Origin: Apostichopus japonicus
Lineage: Eukaryota > Echinodermata > Holothuroidea > Aspidochirotida > Stichopodidae
Assembly: GCF_037975245.1 (NCBI RefSeq)
Contig: NC_092577.1
Location: forward strand, 6,975,001-7,039,000
Direction: 5' to 3'
Length of the DNA: 64,000 nucleotides
Below, in pieces: positions 20,782-33,824 of the stretch (position 1 is the first letter of the stretch; each line of letters opens with the position of its first letter). A program made the translations under genes and the position numbers. The notes below the pieces were generated by a model that was not told the DNA's origin, made no database searches, and was given only the letters and a program-made list of their open reading frames with translations.

Positions 20782-23700
20782 CCCTTTGGCAATTTTTTAG
20801 ATTTGAAACGTCCTTAGATGCAATCTGGTGCATATTTTAAGTCAAATTTGAATTGCCGACGGATCTGGAAGTGGTGACTGAAATGGGGGAGGGGTCTAAG
20901 GGGAGGGGGTGTCCCCCTCCCCCTTTGGAAAATTTTTAGTTTCGAAACGTCCTTAGATGCAATCTGGTGTATATTTTAAGTCAAATTTGATTTGCCGACG
21001 GATCTGGAAGTGGTGACTGAAATGGTGGAGGGGTCTAAGGGGAGGGAGTGTCCCCCTCCCCTTTGGAAAATTTTTAGTTTTGAAACGTCCTTAGATGCAA
21101 TGTGGTGCATATTTTAAGTCAAATTTGATTTGCCGACGGATCTGGAAGTGGTGACTGAAATGGGGGAGGGGTCTAAGGTTAGGGGGTCTGCCCCTCCCCT
21201 TTGGAAAATTTTTAGTTTTGAAACGTCCTTAGATGCAATCTGGTGCATATTTTAAGTCAAATTTGGGACGGAAGAAGCTCCCGTTCTCCCTTTCTCTATT
21301 CAGCTTTCCTTCTTTCTTCCCCTTCCGCTCTCTTCACCTTTTCTCCTTTTGCCGACAGACCCAAAATTTGCCGACAGCGACCAAATTATTGGGGGGTGTG
21401 ACACCCCCCCACACCCCCCCCCCCGCTCGCTACGCCCCTGAGTATACTAAATAGCTCTCGCTGTGACCGCTGTCTAATTATATCAGGAGCTCTCTCTGTG
21501 ACAGCTCCCTGATTATACCAGGCAGCTCTGTCTCTGTGACAGCTCCCTTATTATACCAGGGTCCTCTCTCTATGACAGCTCCCTAATTATATCAGGGTCC
21601 CCTCTCTGTGGCAGCTCCCTGATTATGCTAAGTAGCTCTCGCTGTGACCGCTGTATAATAATAGCAGGGAACTCTCTCTCTGTGACAGATCCTCCTTTTA
21701 ACCAGGCAGCTCTCGCTGTGACCGCTCCCTAACCAGGAAGCGCTCTTTTGTGACAGCATCCTACTTACAACAGGAGCTCTCTTTGTGACAGATCCAATAC
21801 TTTTAACCAGGGAGCTCTCTTTGTGACAGTTTCCTAATTATACAAAGCAGCTATGTTAGTGACAGCTCCCTAATTAGGGAGCTGTCTCTGTGACAGATCC
21901 TCCTTTTAACCAGGCAGCTCTCTTTGTGACCGCTCCCTAACCAGAATGCGCTCTTTTGTGACAGCATCCTACTTTAAAGCAGGGAGCGCTGTTTGTGACA
22001 GCTTTCTAATGATACCAAGGAGCTATGTGTGTGCCAGATCCCTAATTATAGTTGGGAGTTCTCTCAAAGACAGAAAAAGAGACTGTAAATTAAAAATTAA
22101 ATGTTGATGTAATAATACTGTGGCACGCTGTTATTTTGTTATATAACGTTGTCTCTGCATTATCCTTGTTACCGTATATCTATATATAATGCCGTTATAC
22201 TGTACAAAGGTTTGTATAATATAACGGATATTTGACTAAAATAACTAAAAAAAAAAACAATTTGTATAGCATGTGTATTCATCGGTAACTCACGTGCATT
22301 GCCCGTGAAAATAACAATACGTTATGGACATACAACAATACCAAGATATTGTATATTAATGCTCACCATTGGTTGTATATAGAAAATAACAGTTGAATGT
22401 ATTATAAATTGCATAACCTCAATAACGATTAAGTTGTTGTTAATGGTCGGTATTATTTTACTTGGGTGGTACACGTTGAGGAGTGTAGGTATTCATTTAC
22501 ACCAAATGGGTTGCCCACTGATGGATTAATCACAATAGAAGAAAAACAACCTGATAACATTTGGAATCTTTTAGAGGAGAGAAGTTATATCATTAAAGGA
22601 ACTTTTTGATTTCAAGGTTCTAATGTACTCCTTAAAACGAAAAAATGGCGCATGTCTTTAGGCTACACAGACGCTACATTAGTATGGTTCGATGACCATA
22701 CACTACACTCCCTGTAAGGGTTTGTTACTACATTAGTATGGTTCGATGACCATACACTACACTCCCTGTAAGGGTTTGTTACTACATAATTATGGCTCAA
22801 TGACCATACACTACACTCCGTACAAGGATTGTTACTACATTAGTATGGTTCGATGACCATACACTACACTCCCTGTAAAGGATTGTTACTACATGAGTAT
22901 GCTTAAAAAGAACAGATGTAATTTCTGAATGAAACATCACCTTCTCCGCCCCAATCGAGCTCAATCCGAAGTTAAATTCAAAGGATCCTTTTAAAGTAAA
23001 TTATAAAGTTGCGATTTCGATTAGATCCCATTTATTGTAAAAGGTGAAATCTACCAATAACTGTTACCTCTTTCGGCAACCCCCCTCAACCTCCAATGTC
23101 ACTTTGTCTTGGTCGTACTGCCCTATAGAGATTGTTAGGTTGTCATGGACTTTCTTTCAGATGCCATATTCAAAGGGGTTTTACTCATTTTATTAGTGGT
23201 TTTCAACATATCTGTTATTATTGTTATTATTTATTATCATTATATCTCTATGTAATACTGTCATGGTTGAGCCTTAGCTGTTCCTGATTAATAAAAACAT
23301 AGACTTCTACAATCAGCATCCCCCCCCCCCCTTCTCCCATACGCTTACAACCGCACCTTCATTTCTATGAGTGTATATCTTTTTATCAAATATTACGTGA
23401 CTGCAGATCAAAGTATTTTAGTCTTTATTTTGTTAGGCTTTGCCTTATAGATTCTTCCTCGTATATTATAATGAGTCTCTTTAAAAAAAAAAACTGATTA
23501 TTCGTTAAAGAAAATAGTATCGTAAAGTATTTGCTATTGCTTTATCTCTGATATGTAACAACGTACATTCACAATGTCTCTTAAGTTTAATGGTTATTTT
23601 ATATCTCATTTTTATTTTATTTCAATTTGCATTTATCGTATAAAAAGGTAAACATTTACGAGATTTGTAAACCAGGGCTCCTGCGGCAACCCCACCTAAC

Positions 23701-23898
23701 CTACCATACCACTCTGCCTATACATCATACATATGTAGCGATTACAATGCTATTATGGACCTTCTTGCAGCTCCCATAAGTCGATTTTCAAAAAAAATTA
23801 TTCATTTGTTGTTCGTCCTTGAAATTATATATATATATATGTAAATATATATATATATATATATACAACCCAGACAAATAGAAATATATATATATATT

Positions 23899-23931
<33 letters not shown>

Positions 23932-25472
23932 TTATATATTCATATTTGTCTGGGTTTGACAGAATCATTATTTAACTTATTGTGGCCTTCTTTGATCCCT
24001 TGTCACCTTATATTTCGTAAATTTCGTTATGATCGGTGATATTGGAAACGAAACCTGTAAAATAAGTCAAATTACTGCATGAATTAGAACACTTAGTGCT
24101 TCAAATACGACGTTTTTCTTATCATTTTAAACTAACGATCTGTCATTTACTAAGTGACAACGCTCTGCTGGTAAAGGAAGTATTTGGTCTGCTTGTTAAT
24201 GTTATGTTGGTATTTCTATTAACTGTACTATACATTATATATCCAGCACACATTTCCACTATGATTCCATCACGTAAAGAGAGCATGAAAGATGCTATCA
24301 GGAATCTTAATTTGGGTTTTCATTTGTCAGAGTGTGTTTACTCTAATTGAATTTGTGACACAGCTACACTGACATTCGGCTACAATGTCTAACAGCTCAA
24401 TCCATGAAACTAGTAAAATATTAATTTATTATTAACACTTACGTCATATCTGGCACCAATCTCCAGTAGCTGTATGGTAGATCTCTGTAGTAGTCTACTG
24501 TGTAAGAGTCCATTGATTTCCACCTGACTTGAACACAGATCCCTGACGGTGTCCTTGATTCCATCTACCTCACCAGTTTGTTCCAGGATGCAGAGGATGG
24601 CAAACTTAGCACTGTCTCTCCTGCTCTTCAAGTATTCTATTATTCTCTTCCCAACTGCTGGACTAATCCCACAGGTGAATCGATAGAGGTACTGAAGATT
24701 AAATGGATCCACTTTATCAAGAACATTCTTCAGCTCAGATGCATTTCTTGTAGCAGCTACAACTTCTACCAGTCTAAAACACGCAAACCATTCACAGAAT
24801 AGTTGATGGTAGAACCTTAAGTCAGTCCTTGTCTGTATGTCTGTAGTAGAAGTATGTTCGTTTGTGTCGGCAGAAACTTCTTCCTCTACCAAGATACCAA
24901 CTGCAATATAATGTTGACAAAACCCTTGACCTAGTCGTGTACAGAGTCCATCCTTACGCCATGATAACTGTTTGTTTTCACCGCAGAGACCTTCAAATGC
25001 TACTTTACTCAGTTCTTCGTGTTCCTTTTCATGTTCGATCATGTGTTCCTTTGCGTGTTTGTCCAGTGATTTGTTTCTCATGTGACTATGGAAACATTTA
25101 ATCATGTAGCGAAAGAAACCGGTAACTGACTTAAATTTCTGAAAATGTGCCTTTTCGTGGGTCATGTGAGAGAACATTACAAATAAAAGAGGCACTTGAC
25201 ATAGGTCATCCAGGATCGGGTTTTCTTTCAAAGCGCGCTTAATATTAGCAACGCTTTTCTCGTTTTCCCCAGTTACAGCCTTGCGAATGTACTGGTCACG
25301 TGCTTTTTCGTCAAAGCCAACTAGCCTAACATATTTTGTGTTTGATTTGTCATATTTCTTCGGAAGATATCTGGTGGTCAGCGTGACGTCAATATTCCGA
25401 AATAGATCCCTCGTAATGATACGTCCTACGTCACTTCCGGTAGCTCCGTCCCTATCAGGAAACTCATCATAC
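20782..25472. repeat. Segmental duplication, copy B (4.69 kb)
   Basis: The counterpart of 1385-6077. It enters abruptly inside the MITE (no left terminus, no left target duplication) and leaves inside the NACHT exon, which continues normally beyond 25472. It includes a cut MITE (20782-21440, followed by AGTATACT at 21441-21448), the minisatellite (to about 22075), the degraded open frame (22432-22716), the 54-bp repeat (22676-22905) and the TA hairpin (23866-23957). Confidence 0.85.
22432..22716 (+). pseudogene. Possible degraded exon, duplicate
   Basis: Identical by eye to 3037-3321, including the in-frame TGA after KGTF. See that entry for the reading frame. Because the two are copies from one very recent event, the second adds no evidence for function. 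Confidence 0.3.
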
Positions 25473-25965
25473 CCGTCCAGGAGTACCTTGACAGAAGAAC
25501 AACTTTCAATGACATTTTTAATATCAGAAGATTTGATCCGAGGATCGTTTGGTGCTAAGAACAGTTTAATTGCTTGATATATAGATATCTTGCTGTTCAG
25601 CTGCCTCAACCGGAGAAGAATTAGAATCTCTACGTCTTTAAAAGGTGAATCCTTTACACCATTGCACCAATCATAGGCGAGCTGTAGGGTCACTGTTGAC
25701 TTACCATACCCGGCTTCTGCTTCTATGATGCGCCGTTTGGCTTTCATTCGAGGGTCTGTGAAGATATCTTTGTACGAGTCCACACGTACCCATGGTCCTT
25801 CTTTCTCCTTCGTCGCTGCTTCAACAATATATATCTCTGTACCGCCCTCAACAAATACCTTGTCCACACAATATAGTCTGTCCTTGATGTACGGTATGGG
25901 CTGGATTGCGTCATATTGTAGTTTATACCTTCTCTTCAGAGAATTGATGAGTATGGACTTCTTGT
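24443..25965 (-). CDS. NACHT-domain exon of an NLR-like innate immune gene
   Basis: The exon is bounded by an acceptor (TTGTTCACATTACAG, exon starts at 25965) and a donor (GAC|GTAAGT, exon ends at 24443), and encodes about 507 residues with no stop. A lead-in RRYKLQYDAIQPIPYIKDR precedes the NTPase core. Walker A is EAGYGKSTVT, about 80 residues in; Walker B is VKVLLDGYDE about 75 residues later, with an extended acidic patch DRDG; VTLTTRY is a sensor-1-like strand. The helical region after it has several HEKEHEE and LYRFTCG segments typical of NLR winged-helix and superhelical parts. NACHT proteins are intracellular NTPases that oligomerise on sensing ligands. No Death or DED exon was found upstream and no leucine-rich repeat exon downstream, so the rest lies far away or is missing. 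No start codon should be assigned inside this exon. Confidence 0.85.
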
Positions 25966-28900
25966 CTGTAATGTGAACAAAATGTTGATTTGTATACGTT
26001 ATTCTGAGGTCAATAAAATATGTGCGTTTCAGTGCTTATATATAAACTGGAAACAAGCTGTGGCAGGCAATCAGTTTGATGTCACTGTTAACGACATAAT
26101 TACACAAGTTCAATCGGAGTAATGTGCAAATTTATATCTCCTTATATGCGCTCATATCTTATATAATCATTCAAATCGATTTGGTCAACTTAATAAGGTA
26201 GATGTCGATTTCAACTAGTATAATTCATTTCGAATTCAGAAGATGTTGAATTTATTGGCCCTTTGTGAATTAAGTTATAATGACATTATAATATTTTAAT
26301 TACTTTGCTCTCGATCTGATACAGGTGGCCTACCTTCTTTGGAAAAAAACTTGAACATTTTATAGCTGAACTCAGTCCTGCCTAGCAGTCCAGGAGTTAA
26401 AAGTACGACATGTTTTTGGTGCATTTGATTACATCTACATAAAGTGATTTTAATACAGTGTGTTATAATATCACACAATGTCACAGAAGTCAATCAATCA
26501 ATTTGATAACACCAATCATATTTTTATTTAAAAAATAAAAAATAAACAAATCATGTTGACTCTCGATCATACACTGTAAGATTAACTATACAATGCTGAG
26601 GCTTAAGTCATTATCAATGTTTATTTCAACACCAGCCTTCCTATGCTAAGTTACTAATACAAAACTATGTAATTACAACAAACCTTGCACTGTAAGGCGC
26701 TCCATCGATTATGACGTCACAATAACTTTCGCGGGATAAACTTGGGTCTTCACTTTTCTTTTCCTTTGAGTGATATTATCCATGATTATCTTTCAAAGCG
26801 ATGATCTGTTGAATATATAGATACAGCATGCATGGATAAAACTAACTGAATACAATTATCCTAAATCAATGTATAATTAAATAAGTCAGCAGAACCAGTC
26901 ACTTTACCAACAGATCTCTGGCTCGACAAAGATTACATCAAGGTGAATCTCTCCTTATCTCTTAATTGTTTATTGTTTACACAAAACATCGACCTTTGAA
27001 GTAATAAAATATCAACCCACCCTGAAATATTCAACTTTCTGTTTTGCTATCAATATTCACGACATCCATTTATAATGTCACCTACAGCTCATCATTTTAG
27101 ATAGCGGGCTTCACAATTATTGCTAGGTTCTCTCTTAATTATTGATACAACGTTTATTCATTTGCATGCTAAAGAATCTGTTTGAGTTAATTGTTAATAT
27201 TCTATCGATGACATCAGATAAAACTGTAGTCAATGTTCATTGCAAAAAGTTCGGTAAAAATCTGTTTTCTTTTTTAAACATTTTCCAATTGGTCTTTAAC
27301 GTGTGTTATGCAGCAAAACAAAGCGCGCACGCGCGTGACCAAATTTTTAACGTTGAGGATCAAATCAAATTTAATTCCCTCAGTAACCTTTATTTGATTA
27401 AATTAAAGAGAAAGATGACACACTGTTATCAATACACATATACTTGTGTAAAGTATTAGCCTACCAGGGTAAACCTGTGAGCCTAAGTTAAACTGCTGCT
27501 TCAAGCGGTACGACTGAATTTCGGGCAGAGGAAATTAATTGTTGCGGTTCCTTGATGAGCCAATTAGGTTTAATCTCAAATTATTTATATTTGTCCACTA
27601 ATTTCAGAAAAATAACATTTACGATGTATTGTTCTGGTCACTAGGATAAAGCAATATACATCAGTCACATGATTGCTTACATACAAAGACAAAAATCCAT
27701 AAATATAAGTTATATTAATAAACTTAACCTTTTCATTCTATTGTTTTAATATTAATATTCTTCCGGATTATTAGGAAGTTTGTAGAATTGAAACATACAG
27801 TAATGTTTCACAGTGCTTTTACTGAGCTGATAGAACCACATTCCCACCGGGTAAGCATATTCTAACTTATTCAATGTTCTCTTTACTTCCCACATATATG
27901 CCTAACTTATACCTTGTTCTATGAACTTCCCACTAGATTTATCTTAGAAAAACATTCAATTGTCCATATATTTCATACATCATGTATACCATGTTCCATA
28001 CGGATAGAAAGTAAGACAACTGCATCTCTCTCAGGAATTTAGTTGCAAGCTCAAAATAAGCCTGTTCCTTGAGGAATCTTTTGAATTATTTCCATATCCG
28101 ATTCATTCATTTAATTTAGACCTAAGCCCAAAGGCGTAACTCCTGTTATGAAAGTATTACAATTCTACATTTCTGTTTCGACAGGACTTACTGTTAGTAT
28201 ATTTATGATCTGGTCTGACAGCAATAAAGTGAAAGGATAGCACATGTCCTGATTGGAAGAGATACTGTATGTTGTAGCTGCATGAATGAACTATTAAATA
28301 ACCAGGATTTACATAATAAGAGTTTGACTAACATGAGCTTAAAATTCTTCCCTTCAAATAAATGAAATATTTAATCGATATAAAAATATGAATATACAGA
28401 CATGGATTATAATTCTTATACATTAAAATTGCCATGAAGACGCCATGTATATATAGTAATATGTTGTCATAAATTTAACAGAGCCTGTGTTATTTATGAC
28501 GTGTTTAGTATATCAGTAGCCTACATATATAGCTTCACACCATTACTGTCTCCTGTACGTTACTTACCAGTACGATCATCGCTTTGTGGGTTCATCATCC
28601 AGAGTAAAATTTAAGTCTAGAATCCTTTAATCATTTAATAACAGATGAAAATCACGAAAAAAGAACATATGGAAACAGGAATGAAGAACATCCAATTGAC
28701 AAGATGGCGTCGTGTAGGTCATGTGACGTTCTAATATACGAACCCGAATGCTAAATAGATATCGGTAGGAATCAGTCTATAGTTTAACTGGTTTCAAAGT
28801 TCATGTTTTATTATTTACTCAATCAAAGACTTTATTTGATAATACAATTCATATCTGATATTTATGCCTTACTGTGTTTATTCTGTCATATCAGACGTTC

Positions 28901-29555
28901 AAAGGTACCTGCTGTACGTATATGAATTGCTATCAGTTACGTCTATTAATACGAAACCATTGTAAGTTTCCGATGTATTATGTCCTATGTGCGTAATATC
29001 CCTTTTATAAGTACGCAAACTGTGTAGATCAAACTACAAGCTGTGATGGCCAGCTCTGAATATGTCTTGACAAGAAATCTACAGATTGGTTTACGAAAAT
29101 GAAAACAATGTTAATTACACAAAGATAAAAAAGGAAAGAAATTATACACAATTTAATAAAAGAGTGTGTAGATATTATGAGCTATAGAGCGGGATTCTAA
29201 CACGTAATATTAGGATTGCAAGGGTCTGTGTTTAGAGTGCCGTTCTAGAAACAAATAATATTTTGCTCAAATTTGCTCAAATTGATCGTCCCGGTCAGTT
29301 ATTCGTTGTTGATTAACTTCAGTAAGACAGGATTTTAATGAACGGAAGAACAAAGTTATAGTTTAAGTCATTAACAATGACTGTTATATATGAACGGGTT
29401 AGATGTTTCCAAATTATTGAATCATGTTAGAAAACTGATAATATCATTTTGTTTTCATTTAAAGAACTTTATATGCTTCAGTTAGTCGACAATATTGTGC
29501 AGTAGCGCAATAACGTTCACAGGATACCAAAGGTGTGTGGGTGGTGGAGGAGCTG
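25966..29555. other. Long non-coding stretch upstream of the NACHT exon
   Basis: I searched both strands for further NLR exons (Death, CARD or leucine-rich repeat) and found none. Open frames here are short and without motifs. The stretch is AT-rich, with no repeats matching other parts of the window. Confidence 0.45.
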
Positions 29556-29806
29556 CACGGGCGTAGCGAGGATTTTGGCAGGGGTGAAGATTGTAAACAA
29601 ACTATCTAAGCGTAGCACCACTTGCTGGCGTGAAGCGTACAAGAACATTTTGGCCGAAAATGCCTCCCAGTTTGCTGGAAATGGTACTTCCCAGGCCTTG
29701 TATGTTGCATCTAAGCATTTTCTATTTTGAAATTACTAGCGATATCATAAAAAAATTAAAAAATGCTAAGGGGGGGGAGGGGGCGGTCACCCCCTTCGCG
29801 CCCCAC
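29556..29806 (-). mobile_element. Short hAT-type element, CACGGGCGTAGCGAGG end
   Basis: The left end CACGGGCGTAGCGAGG resembles the MITE termini, and the right side ends CCCCCTTCGCGCCCCACT. The interior is the reverse complement of the element at 54382-54682: the shared subterminal module appears as AGCGTACAAGAACATTTTGG and ATGGTACTTCCCAGGCCTTG. The target duplication is not clear. No coding capacity; frames through it are accidental. Confidence 0.65.
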
Positions 29807-30136
29807 TCCCTTGAACGCACATGAAGAACTGGGTATCTGGCTATTCTTTCTACTGTTTAAGGTATTGGAGCCTGAACTTTTGTGAGATCCTGCCCGGAAA
29901 GAGAAAATATAAATTTAGACATAAAACTCTGCACTGTGCATATTTAGACTAGGGAGCTGCTACTCTAACGCAGCTCCCTATTTAGACTATAAGGCAGGTC
30001 CATATAAGTTACACTTAACGCAATGTTTACTAATAGATGATAACATAATAGTAAGGGTGATGATACAACCGTATCAATGGTCCAATTCTCACCAGGATGA
30101 TTGCAACAATCCACCGAGTGAACCATTTCCCAACGA

Positions 30137-30258
30137 CTTACGATCTGAGATGTGACCATGACCCACATGCACTCCCCCACACCCTTGCGCCCCGACTGAC
30201 GATCCGAGGTGGGGTCATGGCCCACGTGCCCTCCTCCACCCCCTTGCGCACTCCACTG
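30137..30258. repeat. Two-copy 60-bp tandem duplication
   Basis: ACGATCTGAGATGTGACCAT through CCCTTGCGCCCC is followed by a diverged copy ACGATCCGAGGTGGGGTCAT through CCCTTGCGCACTCC. No gene. Confidence 0.6.
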
Positions 30259-30394
30259 TAGAAGCGTCGAATGTCGGGTACGGTCCCGAGGACAAAGCCG
30301 GGCCCCCTCTATACACTGGTCACATATCCCATCATTTGTTTTGTAGCCCCCCCCCCACTACCCGGGCGCGCAATATACGGTTCTATATGTATGT

Positions 30395-30645
30395 GTGCAT
30401 GTATGTATTTTAGATCCTCCTGCAAGCGAACTCGCGAAGAAGCCTCATTGGCTTATCAAAGCCGCGAGCTGACCGAAGTCAGTCTCTTAGATTCATATTT
30501 TAATATGTCAAAGGTCAACAACTCTGTAACTGGACGACACACATTACTCTTGGAGTGACCCGAACCGGGACCTTATGATTGGAAGGCATCGGCGTTATAT
30601 ATTACCACTGACCTAACACTCCTAGCTAACACTGAGCTAAAGCTA
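30395..30645 (-). mobile_element. tRNA-derived SINE, minus strand
   Basis: Matches the copy at 39267-39493: AGATCCTCCTGCAAGC at the tail, AAGCCTCATTGGCTTA in the middle and, near the head, GAGTGACCCGAACCGGGACC, whose complement holds a pol III B-box-like GGTTCGGGTCAC. The head region has a small duplication (CTAACACTCCTAGCTAACACTGAGCTAA). A TATG-type simple repeat at about 30382-30405 precedes the tail. A retroposed, transcription-dependent element without coding capacity. Confidence 0.7.
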
Positions 30646-31243
30646 CTATTTATATTCACTGTACACAATAGTACGTATATAGGCAGGCATACGCATGTAT
30701 CCAAATATCAGTCGCTCAAATGTGATGTTGTTTATAATAGAGAATTTCTTCAGTGGCTATAACTGATCACATACAAACGGCGGCTAATATCATCAATACA
30801 AATTCATGGACTGTCGTAATTTACATTATCATGTTTCTTTCAAAAGATTAGATTCCTTGTATATGTACACAATTTGACCTTTTACTGAACTAATTAATAC
30901 TATTAGATGTCACTTAGGGTTTTAGAAAACTTTTCATCTGAATTGCTTTCTCATTAAAATGACCACTAAAATTGCCGGTGAAGAAATTGACCAGCGTAAA
31001 CTTGCGGGGAGATTGACAAGGGTCTCACTCTCCAGGTGTGTGGCTTGAAAGTATGTGGTGTCATTTTTATCCCAGTATGGATCAGCCACTCAATTTGGGG
31101 CAAACTACCCATGGCAGCTGACTTTAATTTCACCTAAGATCGTGTCCACAAAATTATACGATATTTTAATCGTTTCCATTTGGGAGTAGACGACAAGCTA
31201 GTCTTGGTCAAGTCGTTTGTAATACTCTTTCGTGAAAACTATA
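30646..31243. other. Non-coding
   Basis: No gene or repeat recognised. Confidence 0.4.
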
Positions 31244-31636
31244 CAGGCGCGTATCCAGGGGTGTGCTTCGGCGGCGTGCGCCCCCCGGGTAAGAAAATAA
31301 GGAGAGAAAAAAAGAGAAGAAACAATTGTGCTATGAAACCAACTGTGGCTGGTCTCGAACTAGATCGAGTCGTCTGGGATCATGACGCATTTTGGGATGG
31401 GGGAGACCGCCCCCTCCCCCGAGTATAGGTAATTTTTATAATATCGCTAGTATTTTCAAAATAGAAATGCTTAGATGCAACTTACAGGGCATGGGAAGTG
31501 TCATATCCAGCGATCTGGGAGGCACTTTCGGCCAAAATTGTCTTGTGCGCTTCGCGTCAATCGTTGTGGCGCTACGCTTAGATAGTTTGCCTACAGGCTT
31601 CGCCCCTCCCTTGGCAAATTATTCGCTGCGCACCTG
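31244..31636 (+). mobile_element. hAT-type element, CAGGCGCGTATCCAGGGG end
   Basis: Starts CAGGCGCGTATCCAGGGG and ends ATTCGCTGCGCACCTG, whose complement CAGGTGCGCAGCGAAT resembles the start. The right half carries the conserved subterminal module found in the other hAT elements of the window (GGGAAGTGTCATATCCAGCG ... GTGGCGCTACGCTTAGATAG). The left half includes a segment shared with 51362-51430. The flanks do not match as a simple 8-bp duplication, so the element may be recombinant. Confidence 0.65.
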
Positions 31637-32475
31637 TTCGAATTTGTAAAGCAAACAGCAGATATCGCATCATATCAATGAGCATGAAAAGGGCGGTTCC
31701 AGGATAAACAGCCTAAAAACTGTCGATGTGTGTAGTCATAAGAACCAAATTTGATTTGGGGGACTGTAACGACTTGCCCGATAAATATAATCTAAACTTT
31801 TCGCGCCCTCCGCGCGCGTATAAGTTAATGCCAATATCATCGTGTAACGTACAGTCCGTGGAAATTGCGCAGTTTAAAGCGGGATGCTAATGTCAACCAC
31901 GAAATGTCTTATATAGATGGAGAAAAGCATGGAGGTCCAATTATGTCAAATTCTCTTTTACATTAGTAATGGCGAATTAGTCGACCAAGCTTAGAACTTT
32001 ATTTTAATTATCAAGGAGATATTTATTCATTTCCTTTAGCTATACATTATTGAAATTTATTTTTCTTTCAGTAGGAACCCCCCCCCCATCCCCGCCTCCT
32101 ACGCCTATGTGTGTAGTGTTCGGTTTCGGAAATATCTGGTATTATTTCATTTCCTTCAACCAAGTTTTATAATAGCCGTTATAAGAGGGGTTTAATATTT
32201 GTACACCAATAAATTAACTGTGTCTGAATTTTCGAAAATTTCCTTTCAACATTCTTCATCATACATCTCTGTACTTGTGTAATTTCGACCGGTCTGTTAG
32301 AGGTTGAAGGAGGTTTTTCTATATTTGGTTGTCAATAGATGACATTTTTTGCAACATTATGGGTATGTTTTGAAGTGATTTTTCAAAATCTGAACAAATA
32401 ATGGGCTGAAACCTTGAAAAGTGTGGCTGTCGGGTATTGTGGGCCGCGAGGTAGAATCACCTACAACAGCAATGA
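31637..32475 (+). repeat. Unclassified interspersed repeat R, copy 1
   Basis: From CGAATTTGTAAAGCAAACAG to about 32475 the sequence aligns with 52976-54192 over several hundred bases (GTGTTCGGTTTCGGAAATAT, AATTTTCGAAAATTTCCTTT, GGTATGTTTTGAAGTGATTT are landmarks). This copy has an insertion at 31737-32106 that copy 2 lacks, and lacks the hAT element that copy 2 carries. No coding frame and no terminal structure was identified. Confidence 0.7.
31737..32106. mobile_element. 370-bp insertion flanked by ATGTGTGTAGT
   Basis: Repeat copy 2 reads straight across this point, so the 370 bp are inserted. ATGTGTGTAGT lies on both sides (31726-31736 and 32107-32117). The right end reads CCATCCCCGCCTCCTACGCCT; its complement, AGGCGTAGGAGGCGGGGATGG, recalls hAT-type ends. 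The left end, CATAAGAACCAAATTTG, does not mirror it. Confidence 0.6.
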
Positions 32476-32599
32476 TCCACAGGACATGTGATGAGGTCGA
32501 ACATGATTTGTGACTGAAGAAAATCTTCAAAATGTTTGTAGATAGAAAAAAAAAACTATTAGGAAATACTTGGTTCTCAGGCAAAAGTGTACATCTGAT

Positions 32600-32671
32600 T
32601 GGTCACTTTCAAGCCCGAGAAGTGCCATTTCCGGTGATCTGGGGTGTAGAATATCCTAGATACGCTCCTGC
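32600..32671 (+). mobile_element. hAT-type terminal fragment
   Basis: GAAGTGCCATTTCCGGTGAT followed by ATCCTAGATACGCTCCTG is the right-hand subterminal module and terminus of the same hAT group (complement of the end: CAGGAGCGTATCTAGG). The rest of the element is not apparent. Confidence 0.5.
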
Positions 32672-33824
32672 TATACACGCCTCGGAGTCCGTTTCTACCT
32701 ACCACAAATGTGCTTGCCCACTGTATTTTACATGCCCGAGGATCTGTCCGATACAAATCTAAAGCGTTGCTGCTTGCTTTCTCTGGACTACTGTCCAGAG
32801 ACTGCCCAGCAAGCAGATACGGGAAAATAGCTTTGTGAAAAAGAAAGGTACACTAGGCTGTACAGTGGCGGCGGAACCGGGGGGGCTTGGGGGGGCTGAG
32901 CCCCCCCAATGAAAAAGTCGAGGGAGCAAATGCATGATTAGCCCCCCCAATATTTACCAAGGCTCCGAACGTGCATCTACCCATTTTTCAATGCATACTT
33001 GTCGATCTGTCCGATGCACACGTATACTAAATAGGTGTAATAATTTTAGTAAACGCTGGGGGCCCTCCGCCCGTCCCCTGGCTATAGACCACATTGATAA
33101 CTGGGTGCCCATTTCGTTTGTGCATTGCATGTGGAAAAGTTTCATCAACGACAATCACCGCGATTGTCACAGCGGAAGGCAATCATTGGTGAACGTATGA
33201 ATATAATGGCCTCTACGATCAATCATATGACGGGTTATAGAAATCAACGATACCAATGCTGCGATAATCATCGCCCTCTCATATTTCATACAACTGATCC
33301 TAACAGTGGAAATGGGTAATATGTGAGAAAATAATCAACGAATTGCCGAATTCATGTGGGAAAATTATGAAGAGATATAGGAATTCCACTCCGACCCTTA
33401 TATTCCAGCCCACTGTTTCCCCTTCAATAATAAGATCGCCCAGCCAGCTTGTTTTCGCGTCTCCGTGCACGACTGCAACGTGTGCCGCGCTGCAGATTAT
33501 GTTCCGGTCTCGCGGGGGTATACGTGTTACTCTGTAGGGTATTCTTTAGACGAAAATACGTATTAAGGTGCCCTGAACTATAGATAAATATGATATATAT
33601 GTTAAATTCTCTATCATCTTACTTAAGAATTCGATTTTAGTACATCTTAAATCCTGAACCCGAACTATTAACCAATCATTAGTACGCTGGGCTCCCGTAG
33701 ATATAATCGTCGTTGCCGATTGTTTATCTCTTATCACATTTTGGCTCTTTGGGGGACTATACGGATTAGACGTGTGTGTAATCATTTAGCAGTTTCATCA
33801 TATTATGCATCGGTAGACTTGAGA

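Noticed and set aside
24410-24442. Last ten residues of the long NACHT frame
   Set aside because: They lie beyond a consensus GTAAGT donor and are intron.
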